Positions 8,617-14,775 of a stretch of 21,653 nt of DNA are shown here, in pieces. Every line of letters starts with the position of its first letter. Position 1 is the stretch's first letter. The translations under genes and the position numbers were made by a program. Source of the stretch: an uncultured Oscillospiraceae bacterium (lineage in GTDB: Bacteria > Bacillota > Clostridia > Oscillospirales > Oscillospiraceae); the NCBI GenBank assembly GCA_934675115.1, contig CAKUPH010000036.1:1-21653 (forward strand), read 5' to 3'. Below the pieces are notes generated by a model. That model made no database searches. It saw nothing but the letters and a program-made list of their open reading frames with translations, and was not told the DNA's origin.

Positions 8617-9762
8617 TCACTTTCCGGCCACCCAGCCGTCCGCCGCCAGCCGATCCAGCATGGCACAGGTCAGCGGCGTGCGCATCTCGTCACACTTGCC
8701 CAGCCGGTAGGCCCGGTAGGCTTCCGCGAAAAACTCGGACGCGCTCTTCTTGCAGTCGCTCCGGCCGAGGACGGACGCCAGCGCGTCCCGCTCGGCGGCG
8801 TAGGCGGCGTTCAGCGCGCCATCCAGCCACGCCGGGGCGTTATGCTGCACGAAGTGGCCCAGCTCGTGGAGAATGGTGGTGCTGTCCCGCGTGAGGACGT
8901 TGCCGTGAACGTCCACGCAGATGAGGGAGCGGGCCGCGTCGGTCAGGCCGTTGGCATTGCCGTAGACCGGGTAGACGGACGCGATGCCGCCGGTGACGAA
9001 CTCGACGGTCCAGCCGTCCTTCGCCATGGCCCGCAGGATCGGCTCCGGCGTCTCGGCCACGTAGGCCCGGGCGCGGCTGGAATTGCTGTAAGCGGTGTTG
9101 TTTTCATATTTAAATGTAAGGCCGGACAAATTTTCCGGACGGAGGACCTTTTCGGCGTCCGCCGGGACGTTTTTGAGGGCCAAGATCATGTGCAGGGCCT
9201 CGGCCCGGGTGACGAGACGGTCGGGGGCGAACGTTCCGCCGTTTCCGCTGACGATGCCCAGCGCCGCGGCGCACTCAATGGCGCTGCGCTGGGCGGCGGT
9301 CAGGCCGTCCAGATCGTCAAAGACCGGCTCCGCCTGGGGCCACGCGGTTGCGCGGGTGGCGGCAAAGACAAGGCACACCGCCTGCGCCCGGGTCAGGGCC
9401 GCGTCCCGGGCCATGGACGCATCGGCGTCCAGCGTCGCCCGGACGGTGAGCACCGGGTTTTCAAGGGCGACGTCGTTGAATTTTTTCACGGAGGAGAGAC
9501 AGCGCACCAGCATCCCGGAGAATTCCTCCAGCGTCACGGTGCCGCCGGCCTTGAACTGCTTTCCGGAAGTATTTTCCAGCACTCCGGACTTCACCGCGTC
9601 GGCCACGTCCTGATAGTACCACTGGCCCGCCCAGACATCAGTGTAGCCGGTGGGAGCCTTCCCACCGGCTGATGCCGCCGCGCCAGCCGGGACGGAGCTC
9701 ACAAGGAGCACCGCCGCCAGCAGAAATGCCGTAGTCATACGCAATTTTTTCAGATAAACCAT
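8617..9762 (-). CDS. SLH-domain secreted metalloprotease with anthrax-lethal-factor-like (ATLF/M34) zinc motifs
   Basis: The product has 381 residues from the ATG at 9762. A signal peptide ('LRMTTAFLLAAVLLVSSVPA') is followed by SLH motifs: one at about 38-88 ('YTDVWAGQWYYQDVADAVKS'), a degenerate middle one, and one at about 150-200 ending 'FAPDRLVTRAEALHMILALK'. The C-terminal domain contains the zincin motif HELGH (H299, E300, H303), then SEFFAEAYRAY with E343 as likely third zinc ligand. This EFFAEA motif about 40-45 residues after HExxH is the arrangement of anthrax lethal factor (AEFFAEAF) and resembles clostridial Pro-Pro endopeptidases, family M34. A surface-anchored endopeptidase is inferred; the substrate is unknown. 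The ATG at 9771 directly abuts the AGGGG ribosome binding site, whereas 9762 has proper spacing, so 9762 was chosen. A small zinc protein and a giant SLH protein follow on the same strand. Confidence 0.85.
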   Translation of the reverse strand: MVYLKKLRMTTAFLLAAVLLVSSVPAGAAASAGGKAPTGYTDVWAGQWYYQDVADAVKSGVLENTSGKQFKAGGTVTLEEFSGMLVRCLSSVKKFNDVALENPVLTVRATLDADASMARDAALTRAQAVCLVFAATRATAWPQAEPVFDDLDGLTAAQRSAIECAAALGIVSGNGGTFAPDRLVTRAEALHMILALKNVPADAEKVLRPENLSGLTFKYENNTAYSNSSRARAYVAETPEPILRAMAKDGWTVEFVTGGIASVYPVYGNANGLTDAARSLICVDVHGNVLTRDSTTILHELGHFVQHNAPAWLDGALNAAYAAERDALASVLGRSDCKKSASEFFAEAYRAYRLGKCDEMRTPLTCAMLDRLAADGWVAGK

Positions 9763-9871
9763 AATAAACATCCCCTGATTTTTAATTTTTCTCTACTGGG
9801 CAAATACCAATTTCGCCGGGGTCTGGTTCATCTTGATACATTGCTCATTGTTTGCGCGTATTCAGTTGTAT

Positions 9872-11011
9872 TCACAGGCCGCGCAGCTCCCCGGCAAAGG
9901 GGAGCGCCGGCTCGGGGCAGTGCCGTTTGCGGCTGACCGTCCCGGCGCACACCGGGCAGCCGGTGCGCTTGTACTGGTTCGTGCGGTTGCAGACGGCAGT
10001 GCGCCACGCATGCCCCTCCGGGCACTGCCACCAGACCTTCCGGGCGCTGCCCGCGGTGACCTGATCCGGAGTAAGACTGCCGTTGAGCTCCGGGTGCCAC
10101 TGGGCGGCCAGCTCCGGCTCGAGACTGGCGAGGTCGTTGAACCCGGCCAGCACCTTTTTGTTGGCACAATAGGGGCAGCCGTTGGTGCTGCGGGTGCGAT
10201 CCACGATCTTAGCCCGCCACTCGTGGCCAAGGGCGCACTGCCACCACGCGGAGCGGCTGCTGCCGGACACGACCTGCTCCGGCGTGAAGTTCCCGTTCTT
10301 TTCCGGGTGCCATTCGGCGGCGATGACCGGATACTGCGTGCGCAAATCGTTGTATCCGGCAAGAACCACGTCGTTCGCGCAGACGGGGCAGCCGGACCCC
10401 ATCCGGACCCGCGTGTGCGGCGAGGCCTGCCATTCATGGCCCTTCCTGCACATCCACCAGACTTTTCTGTCGTGGCCGTAGGTGACCATCTGGGGCGTAA
10501 GATCGCCGTTCTTCGTCGGGTGCCACTGGGCGGCCAGCTGGGGGTGAGTGGTGGCGAGATCGTTCACCCCGGGGACCACCACGCGGTTGGCGCACACCGG
10601 GCAGCCGCAGCCCGACGCCCGGGAGGACACCGCCGCCTGCCAGCTGTGGCCCTTTTCGCACCGCCACCAGATCTTCTGGTGGCTTCCGGCGGACAACTGC
10701 TCCGGCGTGAGATCGCCGTTCTTTTCCGCGTCCCACTGGGTGGCCAGCTGAGGGTGCGTGGTGGCAAGGTCGTTGAACCCGGCCTGAATCACCCGGCCCG
10801 CGCAGACGGGGCAGCCGCGGTTTTTCTGGAGGCGGTCGTAGGCGGTCTGCTGCCACGTGTGGCCAAAGCGGTCGGACCACCAGATCTTCACGCTGCAGTC
10901 GGACGCGGATACGCCGCGCATGTCGATGCCGGCGTTTTTCGTCCGGTCCCACTGGGCGATCAGATCGGTACGCCCCTGGATCCGGCACCCTTCCGCAAGG
11001 CTCGCTTTCAT
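9872..11011 (-). CDS. Protein of five tandem zinc-ribbon repeats (DUF4379-like)
   Basis: The 379-residue product consists almost entirely of five repeats of about 70 residues, at about 14-81, 82-151, 152-222, 223-293 and 294-360. Each has the pattern AxQWxxxKNGxLTPxxxxxGSxxKxWWxC, then GHxWxxxxxxR, then GCPxCA and a terminal GFND-type turn. The Cys, the His of GH and the two Cys of CPxC would bind one zinc per repeat. Repeat 1 has Asp47 in place of the first Cys and is probably degenerate. The pattern matches the probable zinc-ribbon family PF14311 (DUF4379), which is of unknown function; nucleic-acid binding is a common guess. No signal peptide is seen. A GTG at 11020 is possible, but AAAGGGG sits 8 bases before ATG 11011, so the latter was chosen. 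No terminator is evident in the 109 bases before the protease gene. Confidence 0.85.
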   Translation of the reverse strand: MKASLAEGCRIQGRTDLIAQWDRTKNAGIDMRGVSASDCSVKIWWSDRFGHTWQQTAYDRLQKNRGCPVCAGRVIQAGFNDLATTHPQLATQWDAEKNGDLTPEQLSAGSHQKIWWRCEKGHSWQAAVSSRASGCGCPVCANRVVVPGVNDLATTHPQLAAQWHPTKNGDLTPQMVTYGHDRKVWWMCRKGHEWQASPHTRVRMGSGCPVCANDVVLAGYNDLRTQYPVIAAEWHPEKNGNFTPEQVVSGSSRSAWWQCALGHEWRAKIVDRTRSTNGCPYCANKKVLAGFNDLASLEPELAAQWHPELNGSLTPDQVTAGSARKVWWQCPEGHAWRTAVCNRTNQYKRTGCPVCAGTVSRKRHCPEPALPFAGELRGL

Positions 11012-11104
11012 CTGAGCCACCCCTTTCTATCGTCATTATGTTCCTATTGTGTTCCGTACCATTGAACTACACCAAGTACACCAATAGGACAACAGAAGTT
11101 TCAA

Positions 11105-11140
11105 CAAAAAAAGACACACCGGAGGCTTCCGGTGTGTCTT
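11105..11140 (-). terminator. Rho-independent terminator of the two-component operon
   Basis: AAGACACACCGGA (11111-11123) and TCCGGTGTGTCTT (11128-11140) form a perfect 13-bp stem with a 4-base loop. On the minus strand it runs straight into seven further T residues. It lies 24 bases after the response-regulator stop codon. Confidence 0.92.
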
Positions 11141-11164
11141 TCCCGTTGCTGTTCTGATGGTGTT

Positions 11165-11983
11165 TTACCGATCCTGTCTGGTTTCCTTCTCCTCTTCTTC
11201 CAGACAGTGGGTGTACAGTTCGCCGTTGGTGAACTCCGCCCAGCTGTAGTTGCTCATATACTCGCCCTGATAATTTCCCGTGGCCTGGGGGTCTCCGGCC
11301 AGATAGTCGTACAGGTCGCACTGGACCCGCGACGTATCCACCGAGGTCTGGTTCCGCGTCCGGACCAGCACATCCCCGCAGCCCGCCTCCTCCAGCGTCT
11401 GCCGCAGGGAGGACATGACGGTCTGCACGTTGCGGACCTTGGTATCGTCGTCCCAGAGCACCATGGCGATCTCCGCGTTGCTCACCGGCGCGCCCCGCCG
11501 GTCGATGAGGAAGGCAAACAGCTCCTTGGCCTTCTGCCGCTTCCACGGCAGGAGCTTTCCCTCGTGGAACACGGCGAAGTTGCCGAAGGTCTGGACGTAC
11601 AGGTGCGAAGTCTCCTGCCGGGGCAGCATCAGGTCGATCTGCTTGAGGGCGCCCCGGATCTTTTCCTCCGTGATGGGCTTGAGCAGGTAGCCCACCGCGT
11701 AAATGTTGAAGGCGTCCAGCGCGAATCCGGCGTAGGCCGTGCAGAAAATGATCCGCACCGCCGGGTGCTCCTTCTTGATCTCGGCGGCAAGGTCGATGCC
11801 CAGCATCCCCCGGAGCTGGATGTCCAGAAAGGCGTAGACCACCGGGGCGGCGGCATCCTTCAGAAAAGCGATGGCATCCGTCGGCTCGTCAAAGGAAACG
11901 ACCTCGTATTCCTCCGCCTGGAACACCTTTTTCAAGCTGTTGGTCAGTGCCGTCAGCATCAGCGGCTCGTCGTCCACCGCCAT
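11165..11983 (-). CDS. Response regulator with receiver, OmpR-like winged helix and SARP-type (BTAD-like) C-terminus
   Basis: The 272-residue product begins with a receiver domain (1-120): acidic pocket D4/D5, phospho-acceptor D54 ('FLDIQL'), T82 and K102 ('LLKPI'). A trans_reg_C-type winged helix follows at about 128-200 ('WKRQKAKELFAFLIDRRGAP'). A short C-terminal part ('DYLAGDPQATGNYQGEYMSN') resembles the start of the bacterial transcriptional activator domain of SARP regulators. It is the phosphorylation partner of the adjacent kinase and probably a DNA-binding activator; its targets are unknown. The kinase stop lies inside AGAGGTGA, a good ribosome binding site, but the first ATG is 24 bases beyond it. 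An in-frame ACG about 6 bases after that site would add TDTNAYI, so the true start may be non-ATG. A strong terminator follows. Confidence 0.88.
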   Translation of the reverse strand: MAVDDEPLMLTALTNSLKKVFQAEEYEVVSFDEPTDAIAFLKDAAAPVVYAFLDIQLRGMLGIDLAAEIKKEHPAVRIIFCTAYAGFALDAFNIYAVGYLLKPITEEKIRGALKQIDLMLPRQETSHLYVQTFGNFAVFHEGKLLPWKRQKAKELFAFLIDRRGAPVSNAEIAMVLWDDDTKVRNVQTVMSSLRQTLEEAGCGDVLVRTRNQTSVDTSRVQCDLYDYLAGDPQATGNYQGEYMSNYSWAEFTNGELYTHCLEEEEKETRQDR

Positions 11984-12004
11984 GATATATGCGTTCGTAT
12001 CGGT

Positions 12005-13216
12005 TCACCTCTTTGGTATCTCTATGCGCACCGTAGTGCCCACGCCGCTGGTGCTGGTAAAAAACACGTCGCCGCCGGTGAGGGTGCGGATCCGTTCCCG
12101 CACGCTCTCCAACCCGATGTGCTCCCGGTCGCCGCTGAGTTTGATCTCGTCGATGCTCTTCGCATCGACGCCCACGCCGTTGTCCTGCACCGTGATGACG
12201 TAGTTCGCGCCCTCCTCCCGGACAGAGAGGGAAACCGTTCCGCCGCCGGGCTTCTGGCCCACGCCGTGGCTCACCGCGTTGCTCAGAATAGGCTGAATGG
12301 TGAGGGACGGAACGCCGAAGTCCACGTCCGCGATGTCGTAGACGATGTTCAGCTTTTTACCGTACCGGAGCAGCTCCAGATCGGCGTAGCGGCGGACATT
12401 GGCCACCTCCTGCGCAACGGGGATCAGCTGCGCGCCGCCCACGGCGGCGTTGATGTTCTCCCGGAGGACGGTGCACAGCTGGTCGATGTAAAACTGCGCC
12501 TGTTTGGGGTCCATGTCACACAGAATGCTGATGGACGCCAGTGAATTGCAGATAAAGTGGGGCTGCACCTGATCGAGCATGAGCCGCGTCCGCGTTTCGC
12601 GTTCCCGGATCTTCTTCTCTTCTGCCTCGTGGATGAGGGCGTCGTAGTGGTTCTTGGAGCGGTACCAGCCCATGGGACAGCCCAGCACGGCGGCGAATAT
12701 GTAATTAAAGGTATTGGCCACCGTCAGCGCGTCTCTGACAATGCCGTGCTCGATGCCGATGGAGATGCACAGCGCAGCGGCCGTCAGCGAGAAGTTCACC
12801 CGTGGTCTGCCGTCAAAGAACGTGTTGAAGGCCACCAGCGCGATGCACTGCATGACGTTGACGACCTCCGGGTAGAGCCGCATGTCATAGTAAAGCGCCG
12901 AAAAGTACACGAGGACGATGAACCCGGTACACATCAGGCGGCTGTATTTGAGCTGTCGCTCCCGGATCATCCACCTGACCACCGGACGCGTGAGGAGCAG
13001 CACCGCGATTGGCAGGAGAAAACGAAGCCGCAGGCTGGGATCGGCGCTGGGGAGAAACCAATAGACAACGCCGGCCACAAATATGGCCGGGATGAACAGC
13101 GTGTAGTAATCCATCAGGTAGCGCAGATTGTCATACGCGATCCTGTCGTTGAAAGCATTCAGCTCCTGCTCCGTATGGCCGAGCAGCATCCATCGTTTCC
13201 ACTGTTCTCTGAACAT
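12005..13216 (-). CDS. LytS-type membrane sensor histidine kinase (His_kinase + HATPase)
   Basis: The 403-residue product from ATG 13216 has about six hydrophobic segments between residues 30 and 190. A short coiled stretch ('EAEEKKIRERETRTRLMLDQ') leads to the H-box 'QPHFICNSLAS' with H220. The HATPase domain has an N-box-like 'IQPILSNAVSHGV', a G-box 'DNGVG' and 'HIGLESVRERI'. This is the LytS/YesM-type architecture, in which the kinase autophosphorylates on the His of QPHFxxN. The Cys after 'HFI', where Phe or Tyr is usual, is unusual. An upstream ATG at 13288 has no ribosome binding site, while GGAGGG precedes 13216 with a 10-base gap. The stop overlaps the ribosome binding site of the response regulator, so the two are translationally linked. 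Its promoter appears to lie in the possibly invertible region upstream, with a leader of roughly 270 bases. Confidence 0.9.
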   Translation of the reverse strand: MFREQWKRWMLLGHTEQELNAFNDRIAYDNLRYLMDYYTLFIPAIFVAGVVYWFLPSADPSLRLRFLLPIAVLLLTRPVVRWMIRERQLKYSRLMCTGFIVLVYFSALYYDMRLYPEVVNVMQCIALVAFNTFFDGRPRVNFSLTAAALCISIGIEHGIVRDALTVANTFNYIFAAVLGCPMGWYRSKNHYDALIHEAEEKKIRERETRTRLMLDQVQPHFICNSLASISILCDMDPKQAQFYIDQLCTVLRENINAAVGGAQLIPVAQEVANVRRYADLELLRYGKKLNIVYDIADVDFGVPSLTIQPILSNAVSHGVGQKPGGGTVSLSVREEGANYVITVQDNGVGVDAKSIDEIKLSGDREHIGLESVRERIRTLTGGDVFFTSTSGVGTTVRIEIPKR

Positions 13217-13398
13217 GGACCAAACACCCTCCGTTTCTCCGGGTTCTCCACTTCGGTGTTTCCGGGAATTGCAACAGAACAACAACAAAAACCTCCGGCC
13301 CGCGAAAAATTTTTTCTGCTTTTTTCCGAAAATTTATCCGGAATTTCCAGCGTGTGTCAGATACCCTTTATATGGAAAATTCATTTTCAAGGGACCAA

Positions 13399-13416
13399 AC
13401 ATAATTTTTGTTATGT
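13399..13416 (+). repeat. Recombinase-core-like repeat, copy 1
   Basis: The sequence is ACATAATTTTTGTTATGT: inverted arms ACATAA/TTATGT around the asymmetric spacer TTTTTG. It is identical to copy 2, which starts 33 bases later in the same orientation. The outer arm bases (ACCAA to the left, GGTGT to the right) differ from copy 2, so conservation stops at the 18-bp core. Confidence 0.85.
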
Positions 13417-13431
13417 GGTGTACGCCTTGCG

Positions 13432-13449
13432 ACATAATTTTTGTTATGT
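13432..13449 (+). repeat. Recombinase-core-like repeat, copy 2 (best dif-like symmetry)
   Basis: The 18-bp core is identical to copy 1. Here the dyad extends to 11-base arms: TTGCGACATAA on the left and TTATGTTGCAA on the right of the 6-base spacer, with one mismatch. Two 11-base arms around 6 bases is the XerC/XerD (dif) format, and the right arm resembles the TTATGTTAAAT arm of E. coli dif. This is probably one recombination site of the switch. Confidence 0.75.
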
Positions 13450-13496
13450 TGCAAAAAAGTTCCAAAAAACGCGGAATACACCTCATCGCATACACT

Positions 13497-13525
13497 AAAA
13501 TAGCACATTCAGATGAGATGTTCAA
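13497..13525 (-). promoter_or_regulatory. Promoter candidate inside the switch, directed at the histidine kinase
   Basis: On the minus strand, TTGAAC (-35, 13520-13525) is followed by a 17-base spacer and TATTTT (-10, 13497-13502), preceded by an extended -10 TGC. In the present orientation it would start transcription near 13490 and read leftward through copies 2 and 1 into the kinase gene. Inversion would turn it towards the recombinase 3' end. Confidence 0.6.
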
Positions 13526-13598
13526 GCCTGAATTGCAGTTTTTGCGTTCAGGCCCGCAGTACCGCACATTTTCAAAAGTACAACAGGCACGAAAACAA

Positions 13599-13634
13599 GG
13601 CCAATGAGTACCAATTTTTCATTGGCCGGTTTTG
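13599..13634. terminator. Terminator-like hairpin inside the switch
   Basis: GGCCAATGA (13599-13607) and TCATTGGCC (13619-13627) make a perfect 9-bp stem with an 11-base loop. It is followed by GGTTTTG on the plus strand and TTGTTTTCG on the minus strand, so weak termination is possible both ways. It would stop recombinase read-through before the kinase-directed promoter in either orientation of the segment. No other terminator follows the recombinase. Confidence 0.5.
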
Positions 13635-13646
13635 CCATGTTAAAAT
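13618..13646 (+). promoter_or_regulatory. Weak extended -10 promoter candidate, rightward
   Basis: TGT precedes TAAAAT (13641-13646) as an extended -10, with only a poor -35 (TTCATT, 13618-13623) 17 bases upstream and partly inside the hairpin. It now points towards the recombinase 3' end; after inversion it would face the kinase. Confidence 0.3.
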
Positions 13647-13713
13647 GGAGTATGCTGCATAAATATTCTGCCGAATATTCATCCTGTGTACGCGATCACA
13701 GGGCGCCGTTGTC

Positions 13714-13731
13714 ACATAACAAAAATTATGT
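13714..13731 (-). repeat. Recombinase-core-like repeat, copy 3 (inverted)
   Basis: Read on the minus strand this is exactly the same 18-mer as copies 1 and 2, including the asymmetric TTTTTG spacer. It is therefore in opposite orientation to both. It lies 38 bases beyond the recombinase stop codon and forms the right boundary of the possible invertible segment. Confidence 0.8.
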
Positions 13732-13769
13732 TGCGGACGCCTGTGCGGGAAAAAGCTATGTCGCCGCCG

Positions 13770-14609
13770 TCATGCCAGCAGCCGCAGCCGCTCCATCTGC
13801 TTCCGGTGTTCCTGCCCGGTGGTCATGATATAGATGCGCGTGGTGTTGATGCTGCTGTGGCCCAGCACGTCGGCCAGCTTCGCGATATCCTTATCCAGAC
13901 TGTAAAACGTCCGGGCAAAGAGCTTCCTCAGATTGTGGGGAAACACTTTGTCCGGATTTACGTCTGCCCGCTGGCACAGGGCTTTCATGGCCGCCCAGAT
14001 GTGACTGCGGTTCATCGGCCTGCCCGTCCGGGTGCGGAAGATGACCCCGCCGGTGATGCCGGACCTTCCCGCATACCGCAGCAGCAGCTTCTGGAGCTTG
14101 GCCGGGATGAGGATCTTCCGGGTCTTGTTCTTGCAGGTCACGCTGATCTCTCCCCTCCGCGCCGCCTCCACCGTGAAGTATTGCAGCTCTGACACCCGGA
14201 TGCCGGTGGCGCAGATGGTCTGAAGCAGGAGCCACAGCCGCCGGTCCCCCTCCGCCGCCTGCAAAAGCCGCAGGTACTCCGCCCGGCTCAGCTCCTTTTC
14301 CTCCGGCAGGTAGATCTCCCGCTGCATCCGGCACAGCTTGACCTTGCAGTCCGTCCGACCGCAGAAGGTCAGAAAGCTGTTCAGCGACGCCAGCATGGAG
14401 TTGATGGACCGCGGGGCGTAGCCCTGCTCCGTCAGGTGCTGCTTGTAGGCGATGGCCCGCTCCTTTGTGACCGGCTCCCCGGCCAGATACCGGGCGAAGT
14501 GCCGGACGTCCCGGAGATACTTCTCGATGGTCCGGCTGCTCTTCTCCTCTTCGTACAAATTCTGCGCGTACCGTCCGATGATCGCCTGCGTCAGATAAGT
14601 TTCTTCCAT
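13770..14609 (-). CDS. Tyrosine recombinase (XerC/D-like), probable DNA invertase of the adjacent switch
   Basis: The 279-residue product has the two domains of compact tyrosine recombinases. The N-terminal SAM-like core-binding domain (about 1-95) contains 'KSSRTIEKYLRDVRHFARYL'. The catalytic domain carries R138 ('TGIRVSEL'), a beta-hairpin Lys ('CKNKTRKILIP'), H225 and R228 ('PHNLRKLFA'), His251 ('LGHSS') and the nucleophile Y260 ('NTTRIYI'), so all key residues are present. Such enzymes cut and rejoin DNA at paired core sites with 6-8 bp spacers. There are no phage or conjugative genes nearby, and three dif-like sites lie just downstream, so promoter inversion is the favoured role. ATG 14609 has an AAAGGCGGAG ribosome binding site. 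The ATG at 14666 has none and would place the TATAAT inside the coding region. Confidence 0.9.
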   Translation of the reverse strand: MEETYLTQAIIGRYAQNLYEEEKSSRTIEKYLRDVRHFARYLAGEPVTKERAIAYKQHLTEQGYAPRSINSMLASLNSFLTFCGRTDCKVKLCRMQREIYLPEEKELSRAEYLRLLQAAEGDRRLWLLLQTICATGIRVSELQYFTVEAARRGEISVTCKNKTRKILIPAKLQKLLLRYAGRSGITGGVIFRTRTGRPMNRSHIWAAMKALCQRADVNPDKVFPHNLRKLFARTFYSLDKDIAKLADVLGHSSINTTRIYIMTTGQEHRKQMERLRLLA

Positions 14610-14640
14610 ATCGCTCCGCCTTTCCGTGATGATACAGCTT

Positions 14641-14646
14641 ATTATA
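14641..14646 (-). promoter_or_regulatory. -10 element of the recombinase promoter
   Basis: A perfect TATAAT lies on the minus strand 31 bases before the chosen start codon. The matching -35 position holds only TTTATG after 17 bases, so the promoter is probably weak or needs an activator. Confidence 0.5.
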
Positions 14647-14775
14647 CCCGGGACGGCGGTTTTCATAAATAAAGGAGCGGTGTGCCGCCTGTTGACATGT
14701 GCCAGACTTCGCCCGCGGTGGGCTGCTGGCCTTCCGCGTAATCAGCACGTTATGAGCAAAACAGAATAAGCCGCA

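Larger units (their letters stand above)
13217..13769. other. Non-coding AT-rich region: probable invertible promoter switch
   Basis: This 553-base gap between the kinase start and the recombinase stop has no convincing gene and is far more AT-rich than its surroundings. From left to right it holds the kinase leader with its ribosome binding site, two direct copies and one inverted copy of an 18-bp dyad, a leftward sigma-A-like promoter, a terminator-like hairpin and a weaker rightward extended -10. The inverted copies enclose 13417-13713 (297 bp) or 13450-13713 (264 bp). The layout matches invertible promoter elements controlled by nearby tyrosine recombinases, as known for fimS in E. coli and several C. 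difficile switches. Inversion itself is not shown by the sequence. Confidence 0.65.

Noticed and set aside
11043..11098. Inverted repeat CCTATTG ... CAATAGG before the zinc-ribbon-repeat gene
   Set aside because: The 7-bp arms are 42 bases apart in an AT-richer gap and could occur by chance. No clear promoter lies beside it, so no function is assigned.
11132..13498. Long plus-strand open frames opposite the response regulator and kinase
   Set aside because: Both are antisense to proteins with clear receiver, H-box and ATPase motifs; their His/Arg/Val-rich translations show no family features.
13399..13731. CRISPR-like array or simple operator cluster
   Set aside because: There are only three 18-bp copies, one inverted, with unequal spacing and no cas genes. 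A plain operator cluster remains possible, but the 11-6-11 layout and neighbouring recombinase fit recombination sites better.
13128..13828. Small open frames across the AT-rich region between kinase and recombinase
   Set aside because: They run through the repeats, promoter and hairpin, lack ribosome binding sites, and partly overlap the kinase and recombinase genes on the other strand.
13770..14609. Integrase of a prophage or integrative element
   Set aside because: No phage, conjugation, excisionase or attachment-site duplication was seen in the window, and no tRNA gene is adjacent. The neighbours are ordinary chromosomal genes.
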